A stretch of DNA of 64,000 nucleotides from JAMZMI01 sp039970095. Its GTDB lineage: Bacteria; Bacteroidota; Bacteroidia; Cytophagales; Cyclobacteriaceae. Of this stretch, positions 62,302-64,000 are shown piece after piece. The notes under the pieces were generated by a model, which saw only the letters and a list, made by a program, of their open reading frames with translations, was not told the DNA's origin and ran no database searches. Position 1 is the first letter of the stretch. Each line of letters starts with the position of its first letter. The stretch covers positions 12,790-76,789 of the forward strand of contig JBDVMP010000072.1 of the NCBI GenBank assembly GCA_039970095.1, read 5' to 3'. A program made the position numbers and the translations under genes.

Positions 62302-63935
62302 TATATCTTTATGAGCTTTATTACTTTCTCAGTTTTTCGAGATTTTATGCGGAGAAAATAAACCCCGCTGTTCTGAGCACTGAATGTTACTTCGATTTGA
62401 TCAGGTGTGTTTTTTCTCGTGATTCTTTGATCAAAAACCGCCCTACCCTGACTGTCGGTTATGGATATTTCCATCGATCTATCTACGGCTTGCCCCATAA
62501 AGTCGATAATGATTTTATTGTCTCTAAATGGATTGGGAAACACATTAAGATCTGTTTCTAACAGCTGATCTATAAAAAGTGCGTTGTTGTTGATGAGGGT
62601 CAAATAGTTGGGCACTCCATACCCGTAACTGTTGTTTGGGTCGGATGCGTTGTTGCCGGAGTATTTGATAGCCTCAATCACTTCTTTATTTGTCCAGGCG
62701 GGGTTGGCTTGCCAAATACATGCTGCAAATCCGGCTACCTGAGGAGAAGAAAAGCTGGTGCCGCTACCAGTACCTATGGTTCCACTGCCTTTTACCACAG
62801 CAGCGCTTGAGCCCATCGCTACTACGTCGGGTTTAATTCTGCCATCTGCTGTGGGGCCGACCGAGCTAAAACTTGATAAATCCCCATTAAGACGAATGCT
62901 CCCTACGGACAGAACATCCTCCACGTCTGCCGGAGGAGTAATTTTCTCCCAGCTATAGCTGCCTTCATTGCCCGCGCTGGTGACCACCAAAATTCCTTTT
63001 TCAGCGGCTATTGCCGCAGCACGACTGATTACGGTTGTTTTTCCATCCAAATCGGATATTTCATAATCCATTGATTCATCGCTAAAATCGTAGCTGTATC
63101 CCAAAGAATTATTGATCACATCGACACCAATGCTATCGGCGAACTCTGCGGCCAAAAGCCAGTTGTATTCTTCTACTCTGTATTCAGTAGATCCCTCTTC
63201 GGTCACGCAAAGAATATATGATGCATCTGGAGCAGTGCCAAGCATGTCCTCCTTGTATCTGGCTGCAATATCTGAGAGTACCTGAGTGCCATGCGTACCG
63301 TACTGATACACATTGCCGGAGTTGCCCACAAAGTCTTGGGTGGCTACCACCCTTTCATTGTCAAAAATATGTTGAAATGGGTTGTAGAGATTTACGCCTG
63401 TGTAGCCATTATCAAAAACTGCGATGAGCATGCCCTCACCGCTATATCCATCGGCATGCATGCTTTTTATCGCCATCTTGGCATTTTGAGAATCAGAATT
63501 GGCACTGATCTGCGGCGGTTCCATAAACTCCTCCGGGATGACAACCGGATCTTTGCTGTAACTTAAGACACTGCCTTCGGCTATATATTCTATTGCTGAT
63601 ACAAAGCCCTGGCTCAGAACTTCTGTAGCAACTGGTGCTGACATTTCTACCAATACACCATTGAGCCATCTGCTCTTAAAATACACATCCACACCTAAGG
63701 TGGTTAGTGAATCTGAATAAGTACTTCTGATCGGAAAATCCTGAGGTGTGACTGCTATGTTTTGCTTTTGCCTGCGATCAACAGCACGTTCGCTCAAAAA
63801 CATGGAGGGGTTTGCAACGCTATATGCCGCTGTATCTTTATCCGCAAAAAAGACCATGTACCTGTCCTTTTGACCGAATGCATTCAGTGTCAACAAGAGC
63901 AAGAAGCATGTGATAAAGGGGCTATTTTTCACCAT
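62301..63935 (-). CDS. Secreted S8 (subtilisin-type) protease with T9SS C-terminal sorting domain
   Basis: 544 aa. Signal peptide (MVKNSPFITCFLLLLTLNAFGQ). The catalytic triad is Asp175 (IAVFDNGYTG), His215 (YGTHGTQVL) and Ser394 (GTGSGTSFSSPQVAG), with the oxyanion Asn in VINNSLGY. Residues about 465-544 form the type IX sorting domain, opening NVFPNPFRDNK and ending KTEKVIKLIKI. It is probably exported through the outer membrane by T9SS and attached to the surface. First complete gene of the right-hand minus-strand unit. Confidence 0.95.
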   Translation of the reverse strand: MVKNSPFITCFLLLLTLNAFGQKDRYMVFFADKDTAAYSVANPSMFLSERAVDRRQKQNIAVTPQDFPIRSTYSDSLTTLGVDVYFKSRWLNGVLVEMSAPVATEVLSQGFVSAIEYIAEGSVLSYSKDPVVIPEEFMEPPQISANSDSQNAKMAIKSMHADGYSGEGMLIAVFDNGYTGVNLYNPFQHIFDNERVVATQDFVGNSGNVYQYGTHGTQVLSDIAARYKEDMLGTAPDASYILCVTEEGSTEYRVEEYNWLLAAEFADSIGVDVINNSLGYSYDFSDESMDYEISDLDGKTTVISRAAAIAAEKGILVVTSAGNEGSYSWEKITPPADVEDVLSVGSIRLNGDLSSFSSVGPTADGRIKPDVVAMGSSAAVVKGSGTIGTGSGTSFSSPQVAGFAACIWQANPAWTNKEVIEAIKYSGNNASDPNNSYGYGVPNYLTLINNNALFIDQLLETDLNVFPNPFRDNKIIIDFMGQAVDRSMEISITDSQGRAVFDQRITRKNTPDQIEVTFSAQNSGVYFLRIKSRKTEKVIKLIKI

Positions 63936-64000
63936 ATTCTATTAGGTACTGATTGAGAATCCTTCCGCTCTGAACTTCACCCACACTCTCACAATTAGCG
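63922..64000 (-). CDS. C-terminal fragment of an unknown gene at the window edge
   Basis: Read on the minus strand from 63999, the frame ANCESVGEVQSGRILNQYLI then EYGEK ends at a stop at 63922-63924. It overlaps the protease start by 14 bases, as is typical for a co-transcribed gene. The remainder lies outside the window; no function can be assigned, and it may be a chance open frame. Confidence 0.4.
   Translation of the reverse strand, partial: ANCESVGEVQSGRILNQYLIEYGEK

Overview
The window looks like chromosomal DNA of a Bacteroidota bacterium, most likely a marine or soil member of the Cytophagales. The signs are a type IX secretion C-terminal sorting domain on an S8 protease (62301-63935), a SusC-style TonB receptor with a carboxypeptidase-like regulatory domain (59186-61639), Bacteroidota-type lipoproteins, a DUF6515-type gene, few Shine-Dalgarno sites, and a V-type ATPase operon containing a DUF2764 gene. 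The genus cannot be fixed from this sequence alone.

Left core region (1-16.4 kb). A V-type ATPase operon (E, DUF2764, A, B, D, I, K) is tightly packed between two universal stress protein genes. Its proteolipid carries a full Na+-binding residue set. Next comes a response regulator/histidine kinase pair that reads into a PepSY-like periplasmic protein and a porin O/P-type porin, with direct repeats that look like the regulator's binding site. A CPA2-like Na+/H+ antiporter, a frameshifted DUF6515 gene, a GreB-like factor and a YefM-YoeB toxin-antitoxin pair follow.

Accessory island (about 16.45-49.6 kb), visibly AT-richer and interrupted by dispersed palindromic repeats. Copies of one repeat lie at both ends (16535-16607 and 49490-49543). 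It contains: (i) a repeat-flanked cassette with a sulfotransferase, a hexapeptide-Nudix fusion and a two-TM protein; (ii) a four-gene operon of a cytosine-5 methyltransferase, a double-GHKL MORC/histidine-kinase-like ATPase, a receiver-domain protein and a caspase/CHAT-like protein, which I regard as the best candidate for an undescribed defence or signalling system; (iii) a repeat-rich noncoding block; (iv) small regulators, a metallophosphoesterase and unknown genes; (v) a 12-kb operon with an XRE regulator, HsdR-HsdM-HsdS, a Septu-like ATPase/HNH pair, two PD-(D/E)XK proteins and a second HNH protein; (vi) a PIN-like membrane protein; (vii) a Tn5053/Mu-type transposon with a serine resolvase, two catalytically dead resolvase-like genes, a DDE transposase interrupted by one in-frame stop, and a MuB/TniB ATPase.

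Right core region (49.7-64 kb), all on the minus strand: a TPR protein, DNA gyrase A, an outer-membrane-type protein, a double FKBP lipoprotein, small unknowns, a COG3014-like/LpoB-like lipoprotein pair, a TonB-dependent receptor, ribulose-phosphate 3-epimerase and a T9SS-exported subtilase. No rRNA, tRNA or CRISPR array was seen.
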